A DNA stretch of 64,000 nucleotides. Source: Microbacteriaceae bacterium. GTDB lineage: Bacteria > Actinomycetota > Actinomycetes > Actinomycetales > Microbacteriaceae. Both the position numbers and the translations under genes were made by a program. This document shows positions 41,728-51,639 of this stretch, in pieces. Position 1 is the first letter of the stretch, and every line of letters starts with the position of its first letter. The DNA is taken from positions 620,001-684,000 of the forward strand of contig JAPSJW010000001.1 of NCBI GenBank assembly GCA_031177985.1. Direction: 5' to 3'. The notes beneath the pieces were generated by a model. It ran no database searches. It worked only from the letters and a program-made list of their open reading frames with translations, and was not told the origin of the DNA.

Positions 41728-42669
41728 GTGGCCGCAACCGATCGCCGTCTCGAGGTGCTCGCGCTGCTGCAGGCGCACCCGGGGATCGCCGCGCCAGCAC
41801 TCGCCGCGCGGCTCGGGGTCACCGAGCGCACAGCTCGCCGCGACGTCGCCCGGCTGAGGGAGCTCGGCTATCGCATCGACGCGGAGGCGGGACGCACGGG
41901 CGGCTACCGGCTCGCAGCCGGAGGGACGATGCCGCCTCTTCTGCTCGACGCCGACGAGGTCGCCGCCGTGGCGCTGGGATTGCGCACGGCGGTCGCTGTG
42001 GAGGGTCTCGACGCCGCAGCCGTGACCGCTCTCGCGAAGCTCGCGCAGCTCGTGCCGGCGCAGTGGCGCAGCCGCCTCGATGCTCTCGCCGAGGTGCAGG
42101 CCCCTCGCGGACCGGCCTCACGGGTGGCCGAACTCGACGTGCTGGTGGCGCTCGCGCTGGCCTGCCGCTGGGGCGAGGCGGTGCGCATCCGCCATCGCGC
42201 TCGCGGCTCGGTCAGCGCGAGGGCGGTCGACCTGCAGCCGCTGCGGGTGCTCGTGCTGCGTCGCCGCTGGTACCTCGTCGGCTGCCCCCGGGGCTCGAGC
42301 CGATGGCACACCTACGCGCTCGATCGCATCGAGCGGGTGCAGCCGCTCGCCACCCGCTTCCCGACCCCCGAGCCACCGGCGGACGCCGCAGTGTTCGTGT
42401 CCGACGCGCTCGCGCAGGGGCCGTGGCGTCACCGGGTGCGGGTGCGCGTGCACACCTCGGCGGATGCCGTGCGCGACGTCGTCGACGCGAGCGTCGCGAC
42501 GGTCGTGCCCGTCGACGACGACACCTGCGAGCTGCACTTCGGCGCGGACGATCTGCACTGGGCCGCCCGCTGGCTCGTCTATCTGGACTTCGACATCGAC
42601 GTGCTCGAGCCACCCGAGCTGCTGCAGCGGATGCGCGCGCTGGGGCAGTGGATCACTGAACGGTACTGA
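41728..42669 (+). CDS. WYL-domain transcriptional regulator (third in the window)
   Basis: 313 residues from a GTG. HTH_11 domain (RLEVLALLQAHPGIAAPALAARLGVTERTARRDVARLRELGYRID), then WYL domain (EAVRIRHRARGSVSARAVDLQPLRVLVLRRRWYLVGCPRGSSRWHTYALDRIERV) and a C-terminal WCX part. Unlike the two others it is not next to an epoxide hydrolase. It is divergent from the RidA/SRPBCC pair with a 60-base gap, so these are its likely targets. Confidence 0.9.
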   Translation: MAATDRRLEVLALLQAHPGIAAPALAARLGVTERTARRDVARLRELGYRIDAEAGRTGGYRLAAGGTMPPLLLDADEVAAVALGLRTAVAVEGLDAAAVTALAKLAQLVPAQWRSRLDALAEVQAPRGPASRVAELDVLVALALACRWGEAVRIRHRARGSVSARAVDLQPLRVLVLRRRWYLVGCPRGSSRWHTYALDRIERVQPLATRFPTPEPPADAAVFVSDALAQGPWRHRVRVRVHTSADAVRDVVDASVATVVPVDDDTCELHFGADDLHWAARWLVYLDFDIDVLEPPELLQRMRALGQWITERY

Positions 42670-42735
42670 GTGATCGGAGGCGATCCGGAGCTGTCAGGCG
42701 ACACTGGGAGACGACCATGAGGAACGATAAGCGCA

Positions 42736-43026
42736 GTGATCCATGTCGTGCTGGTGCGGTGGCGGGAGCCGCTCGACGAGGCGACGGAGTCGGAGCTGAG
42801 AGAACGAGCGGATGCGACGGCGGCCATTCCGGGCGTGCTCGCCGTCGCGCACGGCGCGAGCGTCAGCCCCGAAGGGCTCGAGCACGGCTACGAGTGGGGC
42901 CTCGTCATCGACTTCGCATCGGACGCCGTGCGCGATGACTACCTGCCGCATCCGCTGCACCGCCCGCTCGCCGAGCTCCTGCAGAGGCTCGCCGACGACC
43001 TGGTGGTCTTCGACCTCTCTCGTTAG
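42736..43026 (+). CDS. Dabb-family (stress-responsive alpha/beta barrel) protein
   Basis: 96 residues with a GTG start. IHVVLVRWREPLDEATESELRERADATAAIPGV, YEWGLVIDFASDAVRDDYLPHPLHRPLAELL and a final VVFDL strand are the Dabb signature, a ferredoxin-like dimer. Some homologues are cyclases or stress proteins; function here unknown. Confidence 0.87.
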   Translation: MIHVVLVRWREPLDEATESELRERADATAAIPGVLAVAHGASVSPEGLEHGYEWGLVIDFASDAVRDDYLPHPLHRPLAELLQRLADDLVVFDLSR

Positions 43027-43092
43027 CCTCCCGCGCACACGACCGTGCCCGGCGAGGCCGAAGCCGTCGCCGGGCACGAGTGGGTCACAGGG

Positions 43093-44010
<918 letters not shown>

Positions 44011-44027
44011 AGCGCAAGGGGAAGATG

Positions 44028-44606
44028 ATGATCGACGAGCAGACGGCCCGTGAACAGGTCGTGACAGCGGCCGACCGGCTCTTCTACACGCGCGGCATCC
44101 AGGCGGTCGGTATGGATGCCGTCCGCGCCGAGGCGGGGGTCTCGCTCAAGCGGATCTACGGACTGTTCCCCTCTAAAGACGATCTGGTGATAGCCGTTCT
44201 GCACCGCAGGACAGAGCAGTGGAACACCGGCATCGCTACGAGCGCGGAGGGTGCGAAGACGCCGGAGGAAAAGCTGCTGGCGGTGTTCGACTTCCTCAGC
44301 GGATGGTTCCGACAGGACGACTTCAGAGGGTGCGCGTTCATCAACTCCTATGGAGAGCTCGGCGCCTCATCCGCTGCCGTCGCGCAGGTCGCGCGCCAGC
44401 AGAAGGCCGACTTCCAGCGCTACGTCGCGTCCCTCGTCGAAGAGCTCGGCGCTCCGTCGTCTCTCGCGCCGCAGCTCGCGCTGCTCGCGGAGGGGGCGCA
44501 GACGACTGCCGCGATCTCGGGGGATGCGTCGGCAGCCGCTCACGCGCGCTCGGCCGCGCAGATACTGATCGCCGCCGCTCTCGGGAGGGTGCCCGCCGCT
44601 GCGTAG
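44028..44606 (+). CDS. TetR-family transcriptional regulator
   Basis: 192 residues. VTAADRLFYTRGIQAVGMDAVRAEAGVSLKRIYGLFPSKDDLVIAVL is the DNA-binding domain; the C-terminal domain contains CAFINSYGELG, typical of a TetR group next to hydrolases and transporters. ATG at 44028 has AAGGGGAA suitably placed; an ATG one codon earlier is too close. It probably controls the divergent hydrolase and itself. Confidence 0.93.
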   Translation: MIDEQTAREQVVTAADRLFYTRGIQAVGMDAVRAEAGVSLKRIYGLFPSKDDLVIAVLHRRTEQWNTGIATSAEGAKTPEEKLLAVFDFLSGWFRQDDFRGCAFINSYGELGASSAAVAQVARQQKADFQRYVASLVEELGAPSSLAPQLALLAEGAQTTAAISGDASAAAHARSAAQILIAAALGRVPAAA

Positions 44607-44609
44607 GGG

Positions 44610-45581
44610 CTAGGGAACCGGCACGACTCCGGTGGTGCGGGGAACAGCCGCTTCCCCGCGCCTGGCGACCTCGTCGCGCTCGCCCCGGTGCACCAGCCCG
44701 ACCCCCACGAGGATCAGCGCTCCGCCGAGGATCTGCAGTGCCGTCAGCGCCTCGCCGAGCAGCAGCCATGACACGACGGCGGCGGCGATGACCTCGCCGA
44801 GGCCCACGAACGAGGCGAGCCTGGAGCCGAGTCGGCGGGCGGCGGCGACGCCGGTCGCGTAGGCGAAGGCGGTCGAGATCAGGACGACGACGGCGAGCGG
44901 CACGAACCAGGGGACTTCGGTTCCGAACAGCGGCACCGCTCCGAAGTGCCCCTCGAGTGGCAGCAGCCCCGTGGCCCCGACGAGCAGGAGGGCGAGCCCG
45001 CCGACGAACAGGCCGACGGCGGTCAGCGCGATGGGGTGCACCCCGGGCACGGGGTGCGCCGAGATGACGAAGTAGATCGCGCATCCGACCGTCGAGAGCA
45101 GCGCGAACACCACACCGAGGGTGTCGAGCCCGCCGCCCACCCCGCTCGGTCCGAGCACGGCCACAAGTCCTGCGACGCTCACCGCAGCGCCGACGAGGAT
45201 CACGGCTCGGGGCGCGCGCCGGGTGCTGACCCAGGCAACGAAGATAAGCAGCACCGGTGCGAGGTGCTCGATCATGATCGCGATGCCGACCGGCAGGCGC
45301 TGCACGGCGGCGAAGTAGGCGAGCTGCACGCCAGCGACCGCGAACAGCCCGAAGCCGAGCACGGGGCGCCAGGCCCGCAGCAGGTCGCCGTAGCGACCGT
45401 GCAGGGTGACGAGGGCAGGCACCGCGAGCACGAGGGCGGCACACAGCGCTCGGGCGGCGACGGCGGCGATCGGAGACCACCCCGCCTCCAGCAGCGGCTT
45501 GACGAAGGCACCGCTCGTGCCGAACGCGGCCGCCGACGCGACGGCGAGCAGCAGGCCGCGGCCGGCGGGGATGTGCTTCAT
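44610..45581 (-). CDS. EamA-family (DMT) transporter
   Basis: 323 residues with ten membrane helices in two EamA repeats (LLLAVASAAAFGTSGAFVKPLLEAG at the start of repeat one; GVVFALLSTVGCAIYFVIS at the start of repeat two; GEVIAAAVVSWLLLGEALTALQILGGALIL near the end). Exporter of metabolites or amino acids; substrate unknown. Divergent from the CGNR zinc-finger gene, its probable regulator. Confidence 0.92.
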   Translation of the reverse strand: MKHIPAGRGLLLAVASAAAFGTSGAFVKPLLEAGWSPIAAVAARALCAALVLAVPALVTLHGRYGDLLRAWRPVLGFGLFAVAGVQLAYFAAVQRLPVGIAIMIEHLAPVLLIFVAWVSTRRAPRAVILVGAAVSVAGLVAVLGPSGVGGGLDTLGVVFALLSTVGCAIYFVISAHPVPGVHPIALTAVGLFVGGLALLLVGATGLLPLEGHFGAVPLFGTEVPWFVPLAVVVLISTAFAYATGVAAARRLGSRLASFVGLGEVIAAAVVSWLLLGEALTALQILGGALILVGVGLVHRGERDEVARRGEAAVPRTTGVVPVP

Positions 45582-45595
45582 GACGGCGCCTTCGT

Positions 45596-45625
45596 GTCAG
45601 GGGTAAACTCGGTTACGGTACTGAC
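45596..45625. promoter_or_regulatory. Dyad in the EamA/CGNR promoter
   Basis: GTCAG (45596-45600) and CTGAC (45621-45625) flank GTAA/TTAC (45603-45606 and 45613-45616), giving nested symmetry in the 72-base divergent gap. It could be the binding site of the CGNR protein. Confidence 0.4.
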
Positions 45626-45653
45626 GCTATCGAGTGCTGCCGACAGGAGTCAA

Positions 45654-46211
45654 ATGCTGTTCACTCATGACACCGTGGACGCGCTCGTCTTCCTCGCCGC
45701 CCTCGTCAACACGGCTCCCAGCCGGTCGCACTCGGACGAGGACGAGCTCACCACGACGCAGCAGCTGCGCGACCTGCTCGACCGGTACGGCTACGCCGGT
45801 CGGCGTGACGGCACGGAGCGGGAGCTGCAGGATGTACTCGCGCTCCGCGAGCCGATCCGGCAGCTCTGGACGATGCCGAGCGAGCAGGCCGTCGTGGTCG
45901 TCAACCGCATGCTCGCCGAGGAGGGTGCTGTGCCCCAGCTCGTGCGGCACGACGGGCTCGACTGGCACATCCACGCTGTCGGCTTCGACGCCCCGCTCGC
46001 CACGCGCATCAAGGTGGAGGGCGCGATGTCGTTCGTCGACGTCATCCGCACCGAGCACCGGGACCGCCTGCGGGTGTGCTCGGCGGACGACTGCGACGCC
46101 GTGCTCATCGACCAGTCGCGCAACGGATCCAAGCGCTTCTGCGACGTCGGCAACTGCGCCAATCGCATGCACGTGAACGCCTACCGGGCGCGTAAGGCCG
46201 CGCAGGCGTAG
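45654..46211 (+). CDS. CGNR zinc-finger domain protein (ABATE N-terminal type)
   Basis: 185 residues. The N-terminal part (VDALVFLAALVNTAPS, RDLLDRYGY, LREPIRQLW) is an ABATE-like regulatory domain. The C-terminal zinc finger is RVCSADDCDAVLIDQSRNGSKRFCDVGNCANRMHVNAYRARK, with four Cys as C-x4-C and C-x4-C, and CANR in place of the usual CGNR. Probably a DNA-binding regulator of the divergent EamA transporter. CAGGAG precedes the ATG. Confidence 0.9.
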   Translation: MLFTHDTVDALVFLAALVNTAPSRSHSDEDELTTTQQLRDLLDRYGYAGRRDGTERELQDVLALREPIRQLWTMPSEQAVVVVNRMLAEEGAVPQLVRHDGLDWHIHAVGFDAPLATRIKVEGAMSFVDVIRTEHRDRLRVCSADDCDAVLIDQSRNGSKRFCDVGNCANRMHVNAYRARKAAQA

Positions 46212-46214
46212 CGA

Positions 46215-47561
46215 CTACCAGCCCTCGGGACCGGAGGAGCCGGCGGGGTACTCCTCGAGCGGCACCCGGTTCTCCTTCCACGCCGTGAGCACCGGCTCGA
46301 CGATGCGCCAGCACTCCTCCGCGATGTCGCCGCGCACCGACAGCACGGGGTCGTCGGTGAGGATGCCGCGCAGCACCTCGCCGTAGGGCTGCAGCGGCGA
46401 GGGAGCCTGCTGCACCTCCAGCACCGCCTGCTCCAGGTGGAACGGGTCGCCCCCGCCGTTCATGGTGAGCTCGAGCCGCACCTCGCCCGACTTGAAGCCG
46501 AGAGTGATCGAGTCGGACTGCGGAACGCCCTGCAGCCCGGGCAGCGCATCGGCCGCGTGGAAGATCGCATGCGCCTCCTTCCGCACCGCGCCGAGCGCCT
46601 TCCCCGAGCGGAGCACGAACGGCACGCCGCGCCAGCGGTCGGTGTCGACCTCGAGCGTGACCTGCGCGAGCGTCTCGGTGTTCAACGCGGGGTCGACGCC
46701 CTTCTCGTCGGCGTACGACGGCATCCGTCGGTCGCCGACCGTGCCCGCGCTGTAGCGGGCCCTCCTGCTCGAGGCGACCGGGTCATCCGCTCGCACCCTC
46801 GTCCTGCGCAGCACCTCGGCGATCGCGTCGCGCAGGGCGACCTCGTCGACGCGGTCGATCGGCTCCATCGCGACCAGAGCGAGCACTTCGAGCAGGTGGC
46901 TCTGGATCATGTCGATGAGCGCCCCCGCACGGTCGTAGTAACCGCCGCGGCCCTCGAGCCCGAGCGTCTCGTCGTAGAGGATCTCCACCCGCTGGATCGC
47001 TCCGCTGTGCCAGCTCGGCTCGATCAGCCGATTGGCGAAGCGCAGGCCCAGCAGGTTCAGCACGGTGGACATGCCGAGGAAGTGGTCGATGCGGTAGATC
47101 TGCCGCTCGGGCACGACGCGGCCGAGCAGCTCGTTGAGCTTGCGCGCCGTCTCGCGGTCGGAGCCGAACGGCTTCTCGAGGGCCAGCCGGATGCCGTCGG
47201 GATAGCGCACATGCTCCAGCAGCGCGCACACCCGTGCGGTGACCGCGGGCGGCAGTGCGAAGTAGAGCACCGGCACCCCGGAGCACGAATCCAGCAGCTC
47301 CTGCAGCTGCTGCCCCTCGGTCACGTCGGTCACCGAGTACCTGCTGGTGGAGAGGATGCGGTCGCGTCGGTCGGCGGGCACATCGGCCAGCGCCGTGCTC
47401 ACCAGCTCCCGCCACTCCTCGTCGCTGCGGGGAGTCAGACCCGTGCCGACGAGCTCCAGGTCGTGGTCCTCGAGGGCCAGCAGCGTGCCGAGTCCCGGCA
47501 GCAGGAGCCGCTTCGTCAGGTCGCCGTCGGCACCGAGCACGAGCAGGGTGGTGGTGGGCAC
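46215..47561 (-). CDS. Atypical glucose-6-phosphate dehydrogenase-like protein
   Basis: 448 residues, somewhat shorter than canonical Zwf (about 500). Family motifs are visible but altered: GADGDLTKRLLLP for GATGDLAKRKLYP, EKPFGSD kept, and the substrate signature reads RIDHFLGM (157-164) instead of RIDHYLGK, so the conserved Lys that binds the phosphate is Met164 and Tyr is Phe. IQSHLLEVLALVAMEP keeps the catalytic-His region. It stands alone, not in an opcA/pgl/tal cluster. Either a divergent G6PDH or an enzyme for another sugar phosphate. Confidence 0.82.
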   Translation of the reverse strand: MPTTTLLVLGADGDLTKRLLLPGLGTLLALEDHDLELVGTGLTPRSDEEWRELVSTALADVPADRRDRILSTSRYSVTDVTEGQQLQELLDSCSGVPVLYFALPPAVTARVCALLEHVRYPDGIRLALEKPFGSDRETARKLNELLGRVVPERQIYRIDHFLGMSTVLNLLGLRFANRLIEPSWHSGAIQRVEILYDETLGLEGRGGYYDRAGALIDMIQSHLLEVLALVAMEPIDRVDEVALRDAIAEVLRRTRVRADDPVASSRRARYSAGTVGDRRMPSYADEKGVDPALNTETLAQVTLEVDTDRWRGVPFVLRSGKALGAVRKEAHAIFHAADALPGLQGVPQSDSITLGFKSGEVRLELTMNGGGDPFHLEQAVLEVQQAPSPLQPYGEVLRGILTDDPVLSVRGDIAEECWRIVEPVLTAWKENRVPLEEYPAGSSGPEGW

Positions 47562-47659
47562 GAGACCTCCAGGAGTCGGCGTCCCTCCGACGCTAGGGCG
47601 CCGTCGGCGACGGATGCGCGGGGCTTGACACTCCTGCCCCGGTGCCTAGCCTCGTGTGC

Positions 47660-48022
47660 ATGGCGGCGTCGACCTGGGAGCAGCTCACGGCGAGTCTGGA
47701 CGAGGAGGACCTCGCGAAGCTGAGCGCGTTCCGCGAGTTCTGTCGCGGCATCCCCGATGTGGAGGAGCGCATCTCGACGAGTCAGATCGCGTTCGCGCGT
47801 TCCCGCACCTTCGCCTCCGCCTACATCAAGAGCCATTACCTCGAACTCGGCATCGAGCTGCTGAGGAAGGTCGACGACCCAGCCCCGCGCGCCGCCTTCC
47901 CGACGACCAGGACGGTGTGGATGCACCGCTACAGCCTGCGGCAGCTCGACCGGTTCGACGACCGCATCCGGGCGCTCATCGAGGAGGCGGCCGAGACGGT
48001 GGGTCCGGGCGCGCGGCGCTGA
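47660..48022 (+). CDS. DUF5655-like small protein
   Basis: 120 residues. The pattern ISTSQIAFARSRTFASAYIKSHYLELGIEL, then TVWMHRYSLRQLDRFDDRIRALIEEA resembles DUF5655, a small domain related to DUF1801-type proteins of unknown function. ATG 47660 preferred; a GTG 18 bases earlier is possible and neither has a good ribosome-binding site. Confidence 0.72.
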   Translation: MAASTWEQLTASLDEEDLAKLSAFREFCRGIPDVEERISTSQIAFARSRTFASAYIKSHYLELGIELLRKVDDPAPRAAFPTTRTVWMHRYSLRQLDRFDDRIRALIEEAAETVGPGARR

Positions 48023-48065
48023 GTCGTCTCTTCCGCGCGTCGGTGGGCCCGCCTAACGTGAAGGA

Positions 48066-48890
48066 ATGGCGAAGGGGACACCGGAGATTCCGCACACCTA
48101 TCCGCAGGGCGTTCCGTCCTGGGTTGACGTCGAGCAGCCCGATCCATCGGCGGCCCGCGAGTTCTACGGCGCCCTGCTCGGCTGGACATTCGAGGAGGCT
48201 GGCCCGGGCTACTGGATCGCGGCACTCGACGGACTCGACTGCGCTGGGCTCGCGGCAGGCGACGCGCCCGCACGCTGGAGCACCTACATCGCCGTCGACG
48301 AGCTCGAGGCGGTGGTGGAGGCCATCGAGCGTGCGGGCGGCGAAGTGCTGCTGCCCGCGCAGCAGGCCGGCGACGCCGGACGAATGGCGGTCGCGCGTGA
48401 TCCGGAGGGTGCGGAGTTCCGGCTGTGGCAGGCGCAGAAGCGGCCGGGGTCCCAGATCAACAATCTGGCGGGCTCGTGGAACTTCAGCGACCTGCACACC
48501 CCAGACCGGGCATCCGCTTTTCCGTTCTATCGGTCGGTCTTCGGGTGGGAGGAGGACGACATGGGTCCGGGTGCCGACTTCATCGTGCGGGTCCCGGGCT
48601 ACGGCGACCACCTTCAGGCGACGGTGGATCCCGACATCCGAGTGCGTCAGGCCGGCGCCCCGTCGGGCTTCGCGGACGCGGTCGCCGGCTTCGCCGAGAC
48701 GGATGCGGGCGAGGCGCCGCACTGGCACGTCACCTTCTCGGTGCTCGATCGCGACGCCGCAATCGAGTCGGTCGAGCACGTGGGTGGCACCGTCGTGCGC
48801 AGCTGGGATGAGCCGTGGGGGCTCAAAGCGCTCGTGCGCGACCCGCAGGGCGCTGAGTTCACCCTCAGCCAGTTCCGCGCTCCGGGCTGA
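48066..48890 (+). CDS. Two-domain VOC-family protein
   Basis: 274 residues built of two glyoxalase-fold halves. Half one: GVPSWVDVEQPDPSAAREFYGALLGWTFEE, ending RDPEGAEFRLWQ. Half two: SWNFSDLHTPDRASAFPFYRSVFGWEE, ending RDPQGAEFTLSQF. The repeated D-P-x-G-A-E-F motif ends each half. Internal duplication of this kind is common in actinobacterial VOC proteins; substrate unknown. Confidence 0.9.
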   Translation: MAKGTPEIPHTYPQGVPSWVDVEQPDPSAAREFYGALLGWTFEEAGPGYWIAALDGLDCAGLAAGDAPARWSTYIAVDELEAVVEAIERAGGEVLLPAQQAGDAGRMAVARDPEGAEFRLWQAQKRPGSQINNLAGSWNFSDLHTPDRASAFPFYRSVFGWEEDDMGPGADFIVRVPGYGDHLQATVDPDIRVRQAGAPSGFADAVAGFAETDAGEAPHWHVTFSVLDRDAAIESVEHVGGTVVRSWDEPWGLKALVRDPQGAEFTLSQFRAPG

Positions 48891-48934
48891 GCATTCGTCT
48901 CACCTGCTCGTTCATGTCAGACGTATAGAGTGCG

Positions 48935-49153
48935 GTGGTGACATCGGATATCGACGACGACGCCATCATCGAGCAGGTCACCCAGCTCGTGCGGTCGAGA
49001 TACCCCGATGTGCCGCAGAGCGAGGTCGATCGGATCGTGCGTGAAGAGTTCTCCGTGCTGTCCGGCCGCCCGGTGCGCGACTTCCTGATCGTGCTCACCG
49101 AGCGCGCCGCCAAGCAGCGCCTCAAGAAGATGGGCAAAGAGCCCCGCCGCTGA
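48935..49153 (+). CDS. Small three-helix-bundle dimerisation-domain protein
   Basis: 72 residues beginning with GTG (48935, or the adjacent GTG at 48938). EQVTQLVRSRYPDVPQSEVDRIVREEFSVLSGRPVRDFLIVLTERAAKQRLK matches the small helical domain called three-helix bundle dimerisation domain in actinobacteria, including the typical RDF-V/I-LTER-A motif. Function unknown. No clear ribosome-binding site. Confidence 0.72.
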   Translation: MVTSDIDDDAIIEQVTQLVRSRYPDVPQSEVDRIVREEFSVLSGRPVRDFLIVLTERAAKQRLKKMGKEPRR

Positions 49154-49167
49154 GCCAAGCAGACAGC

Positions 49168-49211
49168 AGCAGGGGCGGCGGGCCACGGAATCCGAGCCTG
49201 CCGCCCCCGCT
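49168..49211. terminator. Hairpin between convergent genes
   Basis: Arms 49168-49182 and 49197-49211 pair at 13 of 15 positions (core GGGGCGGC/GCCGCCCC), loop 14 bases. It lies between the stops of the helix-bundle gene and the rhamnogalacturonan lyase gene. No T-tract. Confidence 0.6.
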
Positions 49212-49222
49212 GGTCAGCCCAG

Positions 49223-51478
49223 TCAGTCCTGGGTGTCGTGCACCCTCGGCTTGCCGTTGCCCGGTCGCACCGTGATCTCCGCGGTGACGGTCGTCTCAAG
49301 ACCGGCGTGGTTCACGGCGGTCGCCCGAAGCTCGTAGGTTCCCTTCAGGCCCTCGATCGGCAGCTCGTACCGGCCGTCCGTTCCGGTCACCTCCTCGCCG
49401 TTGAACGTCACGACGAAGGAGCGGATGTCCGACTCCGCGTCCTCAGCCGCGATCTCGACGACCAGGCCGTGCTTCGCGCCGACCTTGATGTCTTCGAGCT
49501 CCGTCACGATCGGAGCCGTCTCATCGAGCGCCGGGGCGTTGATGTAGGCGATCCGCGGCGCCGGCGGCTCCTCCATGCCCGCACCCAGGAAGAAGCTCGT
49601 GTGCGGCGGCTGGTTGTAGGCCGTGTTCTGCCACGCGACACCCAGTCGGTACACGGGGTCGTGCATCAGCGTGCGGATGCGGTGCTCCGTGACATCCGTC
49701 GTCGTGAAGAGCTGCAGCGAGGTGTGGTCGGCGCTGCGGTAGATCAGCTCCTCGCGCCAGTCGCCGAGCAGGTCGGCCTGCAGAGCGGGATTGCCCTTGG
49801 TGCCGTTGCCGGTGAGGGTGCCCTCGAGCGTGAGCAGCCGGTCCTCCGTGTTCGTCTCCCAGTTCCACTTGGAGATGGTCGGCGTCGCGCCGGTGGCCAT
49901 CTCGGTCGGGTCGGTGTAGTCGTGGTCGGTCACCTCCCGCAGCAGGTCGCCGTCCCACCAGGTGACGAAGTTCGCCGCGGGGATGCTCGTGCTGATCTGC
50001 GTGCCGTCAGCCGCGTTGAGCGTGCCCACCTTCGAGTTGTACTTGTAGGTGCCGCCGATCGACCACGCCTCGTTGCCCTCGTGGGTCGGGTCGATGTCGC
50101 CCGCAGTGCCGCGGCCGGTGTCGCGCGTGCCCGGCGTCGACCACAGGATCTCGCCGGTGGCGGCGTCGCGCATCGTGGACGAGCGCTGGCCGCTGCTCGA
50201 CATGCTCTCGTGCACGGCGAACACCTCGAGACCCTCACGCGAAGGGATGTGGTCGGTCACGTGCATGGCGTCGCCGTGGCCGAGCCGCGTGTTGTAGAGC
50301 GGCGTGCCGTCGTCGTCGATCGTCATCGAGCCGAACACGATCTCGTCGGCGCCGTCGGAATCGACGTCGGCGATCGAGAGGTTGTGGTTGCCCTGACCGG
50401 AGTACTGACTGCCGAAAGCGGTCGAGTCGAACAGCCACCGCTGCTCGATCTCACCGTCGACGAAGTCGAAGGCCGCGATGTAGGTCTTCGTGTAGTACCC
50501 GCGGCTGAAGATCATGCTGGGGTGCACGCCGTCGAGGTAGGCGGTTCCGGCGAGGAAGCGGTCCATCCGGTTGCCGTAGCTGTCGCCCCAGGATGAGAGA
50601 GTGCCGCGCGCCGGCACGTAGTCGATGCTGTCGAGGGCCGCACCCGTCGCCCCGTCGAACACGGTGAGGTATTCGGGACCGGTCAGCACGTAGCCGCTGG
50701 TGTTCCGGTGGTCGGCTGCGGGGTCGCCGATGACGGTGCCCACGCCGTCGACGGTGGCGTCCGCCGTCTTCATGGCGACTTCGGCGCGGCCGTCGCCGTC
50801 GTAGTCGTACACCTGGAACTGCGTGTAGTGCGCACCGGCACGGATGTTGCGGCCGAGGTCGATGCGCCAGAGCTGCGTGCCGTCGAGCTCGTACGCGTCG
50901 AGGTAGACGTTGCCGGTGTAGCCGGCGCGCGAGTTGTCCTTCGCGTTCGTCGGGTTCCACTTGAGCACGATCTCGTAGTCGCCGTCACCGTCGAGGTCCC
51001 CGACGGAGGCGTCGTTGGCCTCGTACGTGTACGCCTCCCCGGTCGGCGTCGTGCCGCCTGCCGGACGCTGGATGGGGATGTCGAGCGACTGGTCGCTCCA
51101 CGGGGTGAACTCGTCGGTGACGGTCACCTCCCGCTCGCCGATCAGTGCCGTCACCCGGTAGACCGAGTCCGCGCTCCCGTCGGCGTCGAGGAGGTTGGTG
51201 CTGCCCGTGATCGGTGCGTCGGTGATGCGCGCGCCGTCGCGGTAGACGTGGAAGCCGATCGATTCGTCGTCGAGGCCCAGCATGCGCCAGCCGAGGTACA
51301 CCCCGCCGTCGGTGAGTACCGCGACCGGAGCCCGGTCGAGGTACTCCATCTGACGGATCGGCGCGGACTCCGCCGCCCCCGCAGCCGGGGCAGAGACGAG
51401 CAGCGCGCCCGCCATCGCAGCCGCGGCAGCCGCTCCGATTGCTCTCCGTGTCGATCGTGGATCGAGGAATGAACTCAA
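49223..51478 (-). CDS. Secreted rhamnogalacturonan lyase (PL11 type)
   Basis: 751 residues from a TTG at 51478; AAGGGAG directly abuts an ATG at 51484, so the TTG six bases on has the right spacing. A signal peptide (basic STRR, then about 25 hydrophobic residues ending APAAGAAE) may be Tat-type (TRRAIG). The enzyme cleaves the rhamnogalacturonan I backbone of pectin by beta-elimination. The body is an eight-bladed propeller with repeated calcium motifs of the DxDxDG kind (GDLDGDGDYE, YDYDGDGRAE, DVDSDGADE), and a C-terminal Ig-like domain follows. No other pectin gene is nearby. Confidence 0.92.
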   Translation of the reverse strand: MSSFLDPRSTRRAIGAAAAAAMAGALLVSAPAAGAAESAPIRQMEYLDRAPVAVLTDGGVYLGWRMLGLDDESIGFHVYRDGARITDAPITGSTNLLDADGSADSVYRVTALIGEREVTVTDEFTPWSDQSLDIPIQRPAGGTTPTGEAYTYEANDASVGDLDGDGDYEIVLKWNPTNAKDNSRAGYTGNVYLDAYELDGTQLWRIDLGRNIRAGAHYTQFQVYDYDGDGRAEVAMKTADATVDGVGTVIGDPAADHRNTSGYVLTGPEYLTVFDGATGAALDSIDYVPARGTLSSWGDSYGNRMDRFLAGTAYLDGVHPSMIFSRGYYTKTYIAAFDFVDGEIEQRWLFDSTAFGSQYSGQGNHNLSIADVDSDGADEIVFGSMTIDDDGTPLYNTRLGHGDAMHVTDHIPSREGLEVFAVHESMSSSGQRSSTMRDAATGEILWSTPGTRDTGRGTAGDIDPTHEGNEAWSIGGTYKYNSKVGTLNAADGTQISTSIPAANFVTWWDGDLLREVTDHDYTDPTEMATGATPTISKWNWETNTEDRLLTLEGTLTGNGTKGNPALQADLLGDWREELIYRSADHTSLQLFTTTDVTEHRIRTLMHDPVYRLGVAWQNTAYNQPPHTSFFLGAGMEEPPAPRIAYINAPALDETAPIVTELEDIKVGAKHGLVVEIAAEDAESDIRSFVVTFNGEEVTGTDGRYELPIEGLKGTYELRATAVNHAGLETTVTAEITVRPGNGKPRVHDTQD

Positions 51479-51536
51479 GACCATCTCCCTTGATGTCGTA
51501 GCTCCGGCGAGCGAACCCCCGCCGCCGGTGACCTGC

Positions 51537-51550
51537 GGAAATCGCTTTCC
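51537..51550. promoter_or_regulatory. LacI-family operator upstream of the lyase gene
   Basis: GGAAATCGCTTTCC is palindromic and has the AAnCGnTT core of LacI/GalR-type operators. It lies about 60 bases upstream of the lyase start, so the gene is probably repressed by a LacI-family protein encoded outside the window. Confidence 0.7.
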
Positions 51551-51639
51551 CGCGGTTCCTACATCGTGCGTCTACCCCCGTCCGGGTGTCAAGAGTGCCT
51601 GGGCATATGGCCGCTCCCGGCCGTGGTTCTCGCGCGGAG

